Shown one piece after another: positions 21,976-31,510 of a DNA stretch of 64,000 nt (position 1 is its first letter; each line of letters begins with the position of its first letter). The position numbers were made by a program, and so were the translations under genes. The DNA lies in the NCBI GenBank assembly GCA_027924585.1, contig BSBM01000092.1:7992001-8056000 (forward strand). The letters run 5' to 3'. Source of the DNA: Larix kaempferi (taxonomy: Eukaryota > Streptophyta > Pinopsida > Pinales > Pinaceae). The notes beneath the pieces were generated by a model. It saw only the letters and a list, made by a program, of their open reading frames with translations, was not told the DNA's origin and ran no database searches.

Positions 21976-22398
21976 TTAACAATCATCAGCACCACAACCA
22001 TTTTTCATCAAAACCGCAGGAATCTTCTTATTGACAACTGTCAAAAGGCCATGAACTGAATGTGTTGCAATGCAATTGTTTTGGTTTACAAATGCTGCAG
22101 TAGTAGGTGGCAAACTCATATGTGTTTCTTGCAAACAAAGAATGTCTGATTGCATAAGTTCAAAGTCATTTGCAACGTCATCAATGTGTGAAAGCAGACT
22201 TCGTGTGTTAAGTGAAGAAGTGAACATGTGCTTAGTATTTGGAAACGACTTAAGTCCATATTGAAATTGCAAAGAAGCCTGTTTCTCTAATCTATTTAAT
22301 TCTGCAACTACTTTTGATGAAACAGGAAATTTTTTTTGTTGTAATTTGCTTACAAGATAGAGACATTCAATGCTTTTTACACTTAGATCATCATTCAA
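21976..22398 (-). pseudogene. Helitron-type helicase C-terminus fused to EEP endonuclease N-terminus
   Basis: The frame starts inside a PIF1-family helicase tail: LSVKSIECLYLVS corresponds to the conserved LSRVKSLxxLYLxx of motif VI, with the Arg missing. A linker (VVAELNRLEKQASLQF) leads into SLNTRSLLSHIDDVANDF and SDILCLQETHM, the first catalytic Asn and Glu motifs of an EEP endonuclease. Direct helicase-endonuclease fusion is a known hallmark of Helentron-type rolling-circle transposons. The rest of the helicase and any Rep/HUH domain are not found upstream (22400-23230 shows none), so the element is truncated. The late EEP motifs are at 18643-19026. Confidence 0.75.
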
Positions 22399-23237
22399 TT
22401 GTGATGATTATGCAATAATGAGTACTCATTCTTTTGCATGAAGTACTTATATTTTCTGTTTTCCATTATTAAGGCCTATAACTAAGCAGTATAGACAACT
22501 GCTTTGCAGAAAGAAATTCTTGATAGTAACTAATTTCTCTAGATTTATCCCTAACGTGAAATGAATAATAAAATCTAATTAATACAGCATTCAGCGATTT
22601 AACAAAAAATTTGTAACCAGATTTCGTAAACAGGAAATTAATAAATTATTTATATTATTAAATAACAAAAATTCCAATTTTCAGACCTCTTTTATTTACT
22701 ACAAAAAAAAAAGACATTTTGCACAAAACCCAAATCTTACTCACACTCAAGCTACATTGAATTACCTAGATGTTATGTGATTCTGAAATTTCTATATGTT
22801 ATATGACTCTGAAATGTCTCTATCCTAAAGGATGTCTGTACTTGGGATATGTGTGTAGAAATTTAAATATATACACATTTCGACCAATTGCAGCTAACAA
22901 ATTCAGATGCAATTTTGGACAAAATTAAAAAGTGTTTTTAGCACATATCATTTTAACTGAAATCATCAAGGTTAAGTGCAAGAAAATTGTGGTAATTACT
23001 AAGTGACCTATCCCCAAATCAATGACATCATCAAGCGGATTTCTTAGTCTCGTACACTACTATAGAGGTGTGTTTTATAACTTAGGCAAATTGTAATGTT
23101 CATATCTATATAATGTATATAGCTTTTAAATTGATAAAAACTACAAAAAAAATCACATATATTTTGTTAATAATAACAACAATAAATTTATTAATTTGCA
23201 TGCATAGATATGTATATGTTTGTATGGAGTTTCAAGA
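22399..23237. other. AT-rich spacer, no gene
   Basis: No coding segment or repeat of note was seen. The expected helicase body upstream of 22398 on the minus strand could not be found here. Confidence 0.4.
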
Positions 23238-23690
23238 GTGATTTCAAGTGGTTGAATCATCAATACAAGGTATTATGTTGATAACAGGCCATAGTTCATA
23301 GGGTCAAATCTGGTCAAGTCACTTGGGATTATTAGACACTATTGTTGTTGGTGCTTGAGTTTCCCTTCATCTACATAATCTAGGGAATAGGGGGATCTCG
23401 TGAGGTTTTCCTTAGAAACCCCGCTAGTGGTGGCTCAAATGGTTGAAGTGTACACCCAAAGAATCATGCCAATGGAAGGTCATAGATCATATATACAAAT
23501 TTGATCAACTCTCTTGGGGTTACCATCCACTATTATAGATGGTAGTTGAAGCACCCTCCAAATATTTCGAGGAACGGTGGTGATCCCACAAGGTTTTGCT
23601 TTAACACACACACAAACAACCCATGCAAATAGCTCAACTAGTTGTTGCAATGTTGTTGGATATTTGGGCAAGTTTTCGCTAGAAGGTGCT
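23238..23690 (+). repeat. Possible tRNA-derived (SINE-like) repeat, two to three diverged tandem copies
   Basis: A unit of about 190 bp repeats: CAAGTGGTTGAATCATC...GGGTCAAATCTGGTC...CTTGGG (copy 1), GGTGGCTCAAATGGTTGAAG...ATTTGATCAACTCTCTTGGGG (copy 2) and ATAGCTCAACTAGTTG (partial copy 3). TGGCTCAAATGG is close to a tRNA box A (TRGCNNARYNGG), and GGGTCAAATC is close to box B (GGTTCRANYC). The match is imperfect and there is no A-tail or clear target duplication, so the SINE label is tentative. Confidence 0.35.
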
Positions 23691-24322
23691 CAGTTTGGAT
23701 CTCTTTAGATGAGACATACTAGTTTACACTAATGAATTTATTAGAGATGTCATCTACAACATTGATTATCACAAATAAGCTCATTAATATGAAAATTGAT
23801 AGTTTTAGAGATATATTATTTATAAAAAACAATATAATTTTTTTTCATCATTTAAGTAAAACTTCAATATGAAATACTATTAAATAATCACAAAAGAAAG
23901 CTAAAAAGTGGAAAAAAAAGTTACAATAGCATTAAAAACCTCAAAATAATGCTAAAAAGATCACTTATTACTACAAGTGAAATAAATGACATAACGTGCA
24001 TGCTTGTTTCAAATGCAAGAGCGATCTGCCTCTTATTAGAATGTTGAAACACTCAAGATACTCTGTAGAGAAAAAATATTATAATGAGTCTTTAAGTGTA
24101 AATCGGTTCATCAAATTTGAACATGCATTGCTTAGTGATATCAATTTGGAAATATCAAAGCTTTAAAGGGAACCCATTGCATAGAGAGGAGGAATATTAA
24201 TTTGTTAATTGGCCAACAATGAAGAAGCTTGCAGAGATGAGATGATGAGATGTTAAGAATATATCTTATATTTTTTAATTTAATAAAAATTTATTATATA
24301 TGTTTTAGATGATAAATATGGA

Positions 24323-24484
24323 CAACGTCACTGCGCAAGGATGAAACCACAACCACGTAAAATGAACTTTAAAAAAATACAAAAAAATATAAACTTTAAC
24401 AAAAACTTTGCAATTTCATATCCACGATTTTTGTCACCCCAACTAATGCCACCCGACTCAAAACTATATGTCGGGGACATAATA
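24323..24484 (+). repeat. Direct repeat, left copy (pair with 28973-29143)
   Basis: CAACGTCACTGCGCAAGGAT through ACTATATGTCGGGGACATAATAA matches 28973-29143 at about 93-95% by eye, with a small indel in the A-rich centre. The two copies bracket 4.5 kb containing a gypsy fragment and satellite blocks. They could be eroded LTRs or the marks of a segmental duplication. Termini are not TG/CA. Confidence 0.8.
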
Positions 24485-24858
24485 AGAACATTGAGAACGC
24501 GCACACAAATTGTGGCACTATTAACATCATTATTTAAAAGTGATGCCTTTATATGGGATAAAAAAGCTAAAGACTATTTTGAAAAGTTGAAAACCTTAAT
24601 GACATTCACTCTGCTCTTGACAAATCCAGATGTCAGGAAAACATGTGTCCATGAATACTATGTTTCAGGAACATGCGTAGGAGTTCTGCTCATAAGTGAT
24701 AAACATCTCATTTCCTTTGAGAGTCAAAAGTTACAATTGAATGAGCATATAAAATCTACATATGATGGAAAGACGTTGGCAATAACACATGCCTTGGTCA
24801 AGTGGAAGCAGTACTTGTTGCGAGATAAATTTCTCGCGGTGTTGCAGTTGGCGTATTG
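24485..24858 (+). pseudogene. Ty3/gypsy reverse transcriptase/RNase H junction fragment
   Basis: The frame, running from the direct repeat (24341 onward), reads FKSDAFIWDKKAKDYFEKLK, which matches the RT thumb region (FxWxxxxxxAFxxLK), followed by LLTNPDV. The first RNase H segment follows: HEYYVSGTCVGVLLI in place of the usual CDAS...GxGAVL, then ISFESQKL and YDGKTLAITHALVKWKQYL. The first catalytic Asp motif is degraded (HEY for CDA). Downstream pol is absent: the frame stops at 24857 where the GC-rich satellite begins. A non-functional scrap. Confidence 0.85.
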
Positions 24859-25047
24859 ATGCGGTATGGTCCAGGGTTTTGTGGTGTTAATGCAGTATGA
24901 CGCGGGATGACGTTTGCTGCTTTAAATGAGGTTGGTGGTCTCGGGACTCAAGACTCCTATGCGATTTATTCACCAGTCTTGTCGATTTATCGTCCGTTTC
25001 GTCGAGCTCTGTTGTGTGCCCGCTAGCGTCGGGTTGAGGTGTTTGTA
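24849..25047 (+). repeat. CpG-rich satellite unit, forward orientation
   Basis: One full unit: GTTGCAGTTGGCGTATTGAT, GCGGTATGGTCCAGGGTTT, TGCAGTATGACGCGGGATGACG, GAGGTTGGTGGTCTCGGGAC, TCCTATGCGATTTATTCACC, CGAGCTCTGTTGTGTGCCCG and TAGCGTCGGGTTGAGGTGTT in order. It matches the reverse-complement array at 27815-28945. It is much richer in G+C and CpG than its surroundings. Confidence 0.85.
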
Positions 25048-25196
25048 TGGCGATAACCTACAGCAATCAGAACATATTGCATCTACATATGCTGAAACGC
25101 GTAATGCAGGTGCAGAAGCAAACTTGAGCAGGGTGCTACATTGCTAGTCTAATATTTAACATATGAAGCAGTTTATCATTTGTCTCGGTTACTTGG
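25048..25196 (+). pseudogene. MCM3: MCM3 exon B fragment, copy 3 (inverted relative to the others)
   Basis: This 150-base block is the reverse complement of 9887-10032 at roughly 93% identity, including intron flanks. The exon (25064-25109, 46 bases, plus strand) lies between a CCTACAG acceptor and an AATGCAG|GT donor and reads SEHIASTYAETRNA, as in copy 1. It abuts a satellite unit on its left with no spacer. Since both intron flanks are preserved, this is a DNA-level duplication. No other MCM3 exons are nearby, so it is a fragment. Confidence 0.8.
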
Positions 25197-25514
25197 TAAG
25201 CCATCAAAGCGGCTGAGCAAATCTAGGTTTTTTACTTCGACATTTTGTGCAAAAAGGCTAAGAAAAATCTAGCTGCAAATGGCTTATTAACAAAGCTAGA
25301 TGCATCTAATTAGGAAGTGTGAGTTGGGTTCATATTTCTGTTTGTGTAACCCTCCTAATAATTATGCATGGAAACATTTCGATAAATGAACAACTCATTT
25401 TAGTGAAAGAGATTAAAACATCTTCGTGAAAGCGATTGAAAAAATCATGACTACACCAAGTCAGCAAAATAAAAACTAAAAATAAATTATGCTGTAATTC
25501 AAAGGCTGGCGTAT

Positions 25515-25830
25515 TCATGCAACACTGCAGGTTTAAATGAGGTTTAAATGGTCTCGGGACTCAAGACTCCTATGCGATTTATTCACTAGTCTTGTCCATT
25601 TATCGTCCCTTTTGTCGAGCTCTGTTGTGCGCTCGCTAGCGTCAGGTTGAGGTGTTGCAGGGGTTTAAACGTCTTGCAGTTGGCGTATTCATGCAACACT
25701 ACAGGTTTAAATGAGGTGTTGTGCGCCCGCTAGCGTCGGGTTGAGGTGTTGCAGGGGTTTAAACGTGTTGCAGTTGGCGTATTCATGCAACACGTGTTGC
25801 AGTTGGTCCAGGGTTTCGTTGTGTTATTAG
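25515..25830 (+). repeat. CpG-rich satellite, partial forward copies
   Basis: Three partial units, each with GTTGCAGTTGGCGTATTCATGCAACACT... and TTTAAATGAGG, separated by GGGGTTTAAACGT. The unit is the same family as 24849-25047. Internal deletions give different lengths. Between this block and the preceding MCM3 fragment (25197-25514) nothing was recognised. Confidence 0.8.
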
Positions 25831-27814
25831 CAGAAAATCATTTTCAAAGCCATAAAAAACAGATCATACCAAGACTCAAGTAACGGAGAAGATAAGAATC
25901 TCATCAGAATCTCACAAGAAAATCCCATTTGTAATAACAAGATAAGACAAATAGTGGTTCAGAATCATACAATCGGGATATCATCCCTTTACTATGGTTA
26001 CTACCATGACTGTGGGCCATTAACCTTTGTCTTGGTGTCAAACCCCTGTCCACACAGGCCAAAAAAGTATACATTTACATTATTGCAACAAACTATAGAT
26101 CACTCAAGCATACCCAAGCTTACCAATGCAGCCTATGGTAGCCTAGCAACAAGCTGATCTGGTTTCATCTAAAGAAAAAGCTATTTTCAGATTGGATATT
26201 TCATCAATTTTTCCTTAAATAAAACAACAGTTTGTCAATACCACCATCACTGCATCTAAGAGTTTGTTAACGTTCATGTTTCTTGTAACAGTATTCATGA
26301 CAAATAACAAACTTTGCCAATATAGGGCTCTCTAAATATTCACAGGATTCCTGTGAATTTACAGGAGTGTTCTCTTGCAAACACTGTCCACGTTTTCTTC
26401 TTTAGATGAAACCAAACCATCTTGTTGCTAAGTTATCATAGACTTCATTTCAGATTAGATGTTTCAAAAATTTATCCTTAAATAAAACAGTAGGTTGTGA
26501 ATCCCAGCATCACTGCATCTAAGGGTTTCCCCTTCAGCCACATATGCAACTGAAATACTTGTTAGTCGTTACCTCATTTGGCAGATGTCAAAGTCAAAGA
26601 CAATGGAGTATCTCGCCAAAGACCCAGATTTTATACTGCACCCGAAATGTCGTTTGTCTTATATGGGCAGTTGCCAAAGGCAATGGAAAATGAGCACCCC
26701 TCTCTTAAGCTCCCGGTATGTTGTTTTGGGGTAGACTTGTATTCTCAAGTACAGATACTTAGGTTGAAAGTGCTTTCTATTTCTAGATTTAGTAAATCTG
26801 TATAGTATCTATTTTCTGAGAAAACTTGAAAAACAGGTCCATGCGAAAAGCAAAACCACTTAAACGAAGCAGACCAAAGAACCATTTAAAAATATCACAT
26901 TCATACCACATGGTATAATGGAAATGGAAAAAGAACAAAGCAAAATAAAATAAATACAAACAGATCTGTAAATTTAATTAATAATATAATATAATGCCAT
27001 TTATTTGCTACCCAGGGCCTGGGTGGCAGGCTGGTATTAGCATTTAACCCCAGCGCCGACGCAACCCATGATATCATGACCCACTCCACACCTCGCCGAA
27101 ATACCTGGGAAGGAGGGAGGTTGCTACTCTTGGCATTAAATGTTCAGATACATACATACATCCAATTCCGTTCCCCGTACATTCATTTCAGGGAGTTTAG
27201 GTCATTACCCAAGAAAAGAAATGGTAATGACCAATTACGCAGTCTTTGTGTTTTTTAAACCACAGTCACAAACAATTCCTATGGAATAAATTATGGAACA
27301 AAAGTTTGAACAATATTTCTTGACGCAGATTGTGAAATGAAAACCATACATTTGTAAAATTCTTACATTTATAAAATTTTATAACCAATTAATCGTACAG
27401 TATAACAAAATCGGATTTTTTTCATAAAACAGAAAACACAAGTCTCAGCTGAAGAGAAAATTCCAAGAGTTACATGTCCAAAGAACCCGTCAATGAAATT
27501 GCAGAAGACACAGCTCGTTGCACCAAGAAAGCGCTCTACACGTTCAGACACGGACACCGCAAATTACTGGATGAATGAAGCGCATTCAGACAGCAATACC
27601 CACCACCAGAAACCACCCCACCTTCGCTGGACCACCGCAAATGCCACAAACAACCACGCCACCGCAAAAAAGCCAACAAAAACAGCCACAACACAAAAGC
27701 AAGTCGCACCAAACAGAACGAGCTTGAACACCAGAGAACCTCTAAAATATAGCTTCAGAGTACTCCATCACCCAAGCATCGAGACCGTCCTTCACCCCTG
27801 CAAACAGCAAGCAC
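25831..27814. other. Spacer between inverted satellite blocks; one direct duplication
   Basis: A segment of about 90 bp (CAGATTGGATATTTCATC, TCCTTAAATAAAACA, CATCACTGCATCTAAG) at 26190 recurs at 26450. A possible exon at about 26585-26715 sits between GGCAG and a CCCG|GTATGT donor and reads GQLPKAMENEHPSLKLP; I do not recognise it. The Thr/Pro-rich open frame at 27493-27906 runs into the satellite and is probably chance. No gene is supported. Confidence 0.4.
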
Positions 27815-28945
27815 ACCGCATTAAACCCCTGGAACACCTCAACCCGACGCTAGCGGGCACACAACAGAGCTCGACGAAACCGACGATAAATCGACAAGAC
27901 TGGTGAATAAATCCAACAGGAGTCTTGAGTCCTGAGACCACCAACCTCATTTAAACCGGCAAACGTCACCCCGCGCCATACTGCATTAGCACCACGGAAC
28001 CCTAGACCATACCGCATGAATACGCCAACTGCAACACCGTTTAAACCCCTGGAACACCTCAACCCGACGCTAGCGGGCACACAACAGAGCTCGACGAAAG
28101 GGACGATAAATTGACAAGAATGGTGAATAAATCGCACAGGAGTCTTGAGTCCCGAGACCACCGTCACCCCGCGCCATACTGCATTAACACCACGAAACCC
28201 TGGACCATACCGCATGAATACGCCAACTGCAACACCGTTTAAACCCCTGGAACACCTCAACCCGACGCTAATGAGCACACAACAGAGCTCGACGAAAGGG
28301 ACGATAAATCGACAAGACTGGTGAATAAATCGCACAGGAGTCTTGAGTCCCGAGACCACCGTCACCCCGCGCCATACTGCATTAACACCACGAAACCCTG
28401 GACCAACTGCAACACCTGTTGCATGAATACGCCAAGTGCAACACGTTTAAACCCCTGCAACACCTCAACCCGACGCTAGAGGGCGCACAATAGAGCTCGA
28501 CGAAAGGGACGATAAATGGACAAGACTGATGAATAAATCGCACAGGAGTCCCGAGACCATTTAAACCTCATTTAAACCTGCAGTGTTGCATGAATACGCC
28601 AACTGCAACACGTTTAAACCCCTGCAACACCTCAACACGTTTAAACCCCTGCACAACAGAGCTCGACGAAAGGCACGATAAATGGACAAGACTGGTGAAT
28701 AAATCGCACAGGAGTCTTCAGTCCCGAGACCATTTAAACCTCATTTAAACCTGTAGTGTTGCATGAATACGCCAAGTGCAACACGTTTAAACCCCTGCAA
28801 CACCTCAACCCGACGCTGGTGGGTGCACAACAGAGCTCGACGAAAGGCACGATAAATGGACAAGACTGGTGAATAAATCGCACAGGAGTCTTCAGTCCCA
28901 AGACCATTTAAACCTCATTTAAAACGGCAAACGTCACCTTGCCGC
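27815..28945 (-). repeat. CpG-rich satellite array, reverse orientation, about six units
   Basis: Units of about 170-200 bp, shortening to the right, repeat AACACCTCAACCCGACGCTA, GCACACAACAGAGCTCGACG, GACGATAAATCGACAAGACT, AATAAATCGCACAGGAGTCT and CGAGACCA, with internal CATACCGCATGAATACGCCA. Starts are near 27835, 28045, 28250, 28455, 28640 and 28795. Short GTTTAAAC joints link the units. The 171-codon frame on the minus strand at 27850-28365 reads the same peptide several times and is a translation of the repeat. Confidence 0.9.
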
Positions 28946-28948
28946 CGG

Positions 28949-28973
28949 GGCCTGGGGCACACAGCCCCAGGCC
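28949..28973. repeat. Perfect GC-rich hairpin at the satellite/direct-repeat border
   Basis: GGCCTGGGGC (28949-28958), loop ACACA, GCCCCAGGCC (28964-28973). It lies exactly between the end of the reverse satellite array and the right direct repeat. Confidence 0.85.
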
Positions 28974-29143
28974 AACGTCACTGCGTAAGGATGAAACCAC
29001 AACCACGTAAAATGAATTTAAAAAAAATCAAAAAATACAAATAAATATAAACTTTAACAAAAACTTTGCAATTTCATATCCGCGATTTTTGCCACCCCAA
29101 CTAATGCCACCCGACTCAAAACTATATGTCGAGGACATAATAA
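28973..29143 (+). repeat. Direct repeat, right copy (pair with 24323-24484)
   Basis: Starts CAACGTCACTGCGTAAGGAT and ends GTCGAGGACATAATAA. It differs from the left copy by a few substitutions and about nine extra bases in the A-rich centre. Unlike the left copy it is followed by AT-rich sequence, not pol. Confidence 0.8.
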
Positions 29144-31006
29144 TTATCATTTAAATAGATATATTAATATTAATAAATATTATTATTTAATAATATTAAT
29201 TATTTAAAAAATAATAATTAGTATTAAATATTATTAATTCAGAAATTTTTAAAAATGGTTGATATTTGTCTATAAATATATATCAACCACTTTTAAAACC
29301 ACTTTTAAATGTATGATCATAACTAATTTATCAACCACATTGATTCTATATTATTTATCTTTGAATTTATTAAATGAAATTCCATATTTTTTATGCTATG
29401 CTATTTATAAACTACAATTAAATTTGCAATATGTTTCACAGCATTATTTTAATTACCAACACAAATATCAATGATGTTATCCATTTTAAAAAGATAAAAA
29501 ATAATAAAATAGAAAACAGAAAAGGAGAGGATAAGAAAAACCGTGGGCAACCTGCGACACTGAGAGGCTAAGAATCGTTCCATCCATTTTCTTTACGCGC
29601 TACTTCTTTACTGGGTTTCGCCAGTAGATGTAGCGGCTACAGAATTTGTGGATATTGTGGGTTCTTCCAACGAGCATTGTCACCCTAGATAATGTGCAGG
29701 CTATGTGCAAGCGTTTACCTATCGTTCTTACCAACTTAGCACGTTTTCATTGACCAATTATTATCAAAATATTTAAAAAGCTTACATAAGTTAACATAAA
29801 TTCATTTTAACATTATGGAGAATTCAAAAGAACTTAAATAATTGCGGGTGTAAATCTTACTCAAATTTTATGACTTAATTCAAAATCCTTCTACATTCAT
29901 GATAAATCACATTTAAAATGTATATATATTAAATTATTAAATAATTAATAATAAAACACTCACCCATGAGACAATCATTGTTTTTGAAATGTGGTCACCA
30001 AGAGGAGGAAGGTGACAAGAAATACGGATAGGTTTTGTACCATAAAGATGACCATGAATGATAATTATTTTGAAATGCTCTTATTTAAGAGAAGGTGTGA
30101 AAATAATTTGTGTGCAAAGGTAATCTGTATTATAATAATATTTAAAAATTTTAATATTTTAAAAAAGATATTTTATAAATTTAGATTTTTTGAATTCATA
30201 ATGTGAGATGTTAATAAGAAAGTAAGGAAGAATTGATCACATCAAATATTTAATTTTGGAAAAACTAGTTATTATAAATGGTTCATAAAATTACTTATAT
30301 ACAAATTATTGTTAGTATTTTTATGTTTATAACATTAATTATTATAAAAAGTTTATTTTACATTCTAAAATAAAATGAATATTTTCAAATTTGAAATCCT
30401 ATTTTAAATCATTTCAATGTTCAACCATTACTCTAAAAAAACATACACTAAAATTAAACAACTTAAAATTTTATGGTTGAAATAACATTATTTTAGATTC
30501 TTCACAGATTGAAAACACACATATAAATACATAAAAAAACACTCCAAAACCTATGTGACAAAAATATTGAATAAAAAAGTTAAAAAGATGCACCACTATG
30601 AGTGGAACTAAAATGTCTGTTTATGAAAATGCTTGTACGTTACTTTATTAAAATGTCGGAATTAACATGTACGTACGTTATTTTATTAAAAATAATAATT
30701 TATATTATTTTTAAGTTCCAAGTAAAACATTCACTCAATAAAAAAATCATTAATAATAATGATTTTGAAATGTGATATGAAGGTGTAAAAAAATTACGGG
30801 ATCAACCATTATTATACCTGCCGAGAGGGCACTGTATCATTGTAATCGTTCAGCGTTGATTTCTGTATTAGTTCATTTTGACTATGTATTAGTTTGTATT
30901 CATTTTTTATTTTTAACCAAACTTTTAAAAACATAACTTCATTTAACTTGATTATTCAAAGTTTCCAATTGCTTTCTTTGCCTTGTAATTGGTCGAAACA
31001 TTGAGG
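29144..31006. other. AT-rich spacer, no gene
   Basis: Mostly A/T with TTATTAAA-type runs. A short GC-balanced island at 29535-29720 (CGTGGGCAACCTGCGACACT) has no recognised content. Open frames are short and of simple composition. Confidence 0.4.
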
Positions 31007-31510
31007 GTGTTATTGCCGAGCTGATGACGGGCATCCCGATATTAGAAAGGCTCTTTTAATGGCCATTGAATGTCATCTCCACTGGCTCTTTAATGGCCAT
31101 TGAATGCCACCGCCACTGGCTCTTTAATGGCCATTGAATGCCACCGCCACTGTCTCATCTCACCGCCGTGTTATTGCCGAGCTGACGGCGGGCATCTCGG
31201 TATTAGAAAGTCTCTTTTAATGGCCATAGAATGTCACCGCCACTGGCTCTTTAATGGCCATTGAATGCCATCGCCACTATCTCATCTCACCACCGTGTTA
31301 TTGCCGGGTTGACGGCGGGCATCTCGGTATTAGAAAGGCTCTTTAAATGGCCATTGAATGTCACTACCACTGGCTCTTTAATGGCCATTGAATGCCACCG
31401 CTACTGTTTCATCTCACCGCCTGCACCGCCTACCGCTCGAAGTGCCACCGCCTCTTGAAGAAATTTTGTTCCAGAAGTGCCACCACCTCTTCACGTTGAA
31501 GAAATTTTGT
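31007..31510 (+). repeat. GC-rich compound tandem repeat
   Basis: Three copies begin GTGTTATTGCCGAGCTGA at 31007, 31168 and 31295 (periods 161 and 127). Inside them a 34-bp subunit, GGCTCTTTAATGGCCATTGA followed by ATGCCACCGCCACT, occurs two or three times per copy, which explains the unequal periods. A second small duplication, GAAGTGCCACC.CCTCTT...GAAGAAATTTTGTT, lies at 31440-31510. The region stands out by its GC content. Confidence 0.85.

Noticed and set aside
26578-26805. Exon of a host gene (GQLPKAMENEHPSLKLP)
   Set aside because: Possible donor and acceptor sites exist but no family match; mentioned only within the spacer entry.
27493-28365. Open frames of 137 (plus) and 171 (minus) codons
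   Set aside because: They read across the CpG-rich satellite; the minus frame repeats the same peptide with each unit.
28440-28800. GTTTAAAC words taken as degenerate telomere repeat
   Set aside because: The plant telomere unit is TTTAGGG; here TTTAAAC occurs only as joints between satellite units.
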